This document shows, piece by piece, positions 62,824 to 64,000 of a stretch of DNA of 64,000 nt (positions within the stretch are counted from its first letter, which is position 1; each line of letters starts with the position of its first letter). Both the position numbers and the translations under genes were made by a program. The notes under the pieces are model-generated. The model did no database searches. It was not told the DNA's origin and worked only from the letters and a program-made list of their open reading frames with translations. This DNA is from Cylindrotheca closterium (Eukaryota; Bacillariophyta; Bacillariophyceae; Bacillariales; Bacillariaceae), in NCBI GenBank assembly GCA_933822405.4, contig CAKOGP040002336.1, positions 1-64,000 of the forward strand, written 5' to 3'.

Positions 62824-63914
62824 TTGGAATTTGTGTTCACCACTTTGGCATCCTTGTGCAAACAAAGGTACCCACATCGATATCCCGCCAAACTATACGA
62901 TTTCGATAACGAAAAAATGTGAATGACATGGGGGGCATTTGGAAAGGTAGCAATGGGTTGATGTTCTTGTGCAAGTGTAAAGTATTCGTAGGTGCAGTCC
63001 AAGACCAACCACGCATTGTATTGCTCACACAAATCAGCCACCTGTTGCAACAAGGATTTGGACAAGGATACTCCCGTTGGATTTCCAGGATTGACAATGG
63101 TTACCATATCAATGGATTGTTTGCGTAAGGTTTCTTCCAACCATTTCAAATCGGGAATGCCTTCCGAGCTCGAGGGTCCGACGACCACACTGTCATTCCC
63201 ACAACACATTTGAAGCGCCATGACGTGATTGAAATAATACGGAGCAAAAACTACCGCCTTGCTATCATCACAGAGTGTTGTTAGAACGACATTCATATAG
63301 GCCTGATTGGCACCGACCGTCACCATAATGTCGTGATTGGTCAAAGAATTTTCCTCAACAATCTTTTGTTCCAAAACTTCCGTCAATTCGGGAATGCCTT
63401 GGGCCGGACCGTAGGTGTGCAACAAATTGCTGGGCTTGCTGACTTCCTTGAGTAACGCTTCTTGACACGTTTTGGGTGGTTCCCAGTAGACGACTCCCTG
63501 TGCCAGACTGAATATGCCACCCTTGTCTTCCCAAAGATGCGAATATTGACCAATCAATTGTTTCATCAGAACCACACATGGGTCCAGAGTTTCCAAGACT
63601 CTTGGGGAGAGACCCTTTCTGGTGGTCGTGGTCGTTGGTGTCGGTTCGGCAGTATCGCTGCTACTACTGGACACCATTTGTCGATATAATTGATGATTGC
63701 TGGTGGAATGATGATGATAATGATGATGAAGAGTATTGGCAGGCCGTGACACTGATGTAGGCACCTGCTGTAATAGAGCAAGTGTAGGATTCGGGCGGGT
63801 GCTCAGAGTAGCAAGAGTGCAAAAGAGGGATGATGATACTTTCCAAAACCGGGAGGATAACGCTGACTTATTGGGACTGTTCCTGCTGCTGCTGGTGAGC
63901 AATCTCATTGCCAT
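62340..63914 (-). CDS. VAS1/ISS1-like class I/II aminotransferase with probable mitochondrial presequence (524 residues)
   Basis: The core starts at about residue 105. It has SLAQGVVYWEPP (136-147), TYGPAQGIPEL (167-177), VTVGANQAYMN (199-208), APYYFNHVMALQM with the ring-stacking Tyr near 225, VNPGNPTG (274-281), Asp306 in WLVLDCTYEY, the PLP-binding Lys338 in SLSKSYSLAGYR, and Arg346. These blocks are those of the plant VAS1/ISS1 group, PLP enzymes that move amino groups between aromatic or branched substrates and methionine or 2-oxo acids, at the edge of auxin and aromatic metabolism. The first 100 residues are Arg/Ser/Thr-rich with almost no acids, as in a mitochondrial presequence, though a start at Met80 would give a cytosolic form close to the usual length. 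His and Ser runs come from microsatellites. The substrate is inferred only. Confidence 0.83.
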
Positions 63915-64000
63915 TCGAAAAAATAAGGTTCGTTATGTTGTGAAAAGGAAAGGCAATGCAATGGACAATATAGTGCACACAACAACAACAATAACAGTGT

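Overview
This is nuclear DNA of a diatom, most likely a raphid pennate species. The call rests on gene content: intron-poor genes with small GT-AG introns (65-201 nt), a DUF6824-domain protein, BspA/DUF285 and LRR_5 surface-type proteins, an HSF with a diatom-like layout, a signal peptide followed by a plastid-type Ala-Phe cleavage motif, and acidic low-complexity proteins coded by trinucleotide repeats. Species assignment is an inference. I see no prokaryotic operons, CRISPR, rRNA or convincing tRNA.

Region 1 (about 1-20.3 kb) is the most unusual part. Eight head-to-tail minus-strand copies (here named A-H) of one small gene each encode about 230-236 residues with TPR-like helical repeats. 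Three copies (F, G, H) encode the same protein and share a nearly identical core of about 1.1 kb, while their flanks have diverged. E is a mosaic with a D-like 3' half and an F-like 5' part. Several spacers between copies hold decayed fragments of a second gene, a four-helix membrane protein. The only intact copy of that gene lies at the 5' head of the array (19409-20140). The ancestral unit was therefore probably a two-gene cassette in which only the TPR partner was kept. A conserved upstream element (TGACG(T)CA plus CTTCTGATCGG) recurs before the TPR genes, and the membrane gene has TGACGTCA.

Region 2 (20.4-27.9 kb): a two-exon pirin, a DUF1275 membrane protein with a plastid-type presequence, an LRR_5 protein, a two-exon PTAR1-like prenyltransferase alpha-repeat protein and a small secreted acidic protein. 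Region 3 (28-39.4 kb): a gene-poor stretch, a protein with repeated SPxTPG phosphosite modules, a four-CX9C protein, an ankyrin protein, a large acidic disordered protein, SRP19 in two exons, and a frameshifted pseudogene of the array's membrane-protein family.

Region 4 (39.9-52.2 kb): a DUF4246 protein, a secreted DUF285 repeat protein with a GPI-like tail, a secreted 2H-phosphoesterase-like protein and a 1299-residue single-pass LRR protein. Region 5 (52.2-64 kb): a three-exon DUF6824 protein, an unrecognised three-exon protein of 1685 residues, a three-exon HSF with a 39-nt microexon, and a VAS1-like aminotransferase with a probable mitochondrial presequence.

Outside the array the genes look like ordinary unrelated neighbours, apart from several divergent pairs sharing promoter regions. 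Exon joins were read by eye from splice sites and reading phase and have not been checked against transcripts.
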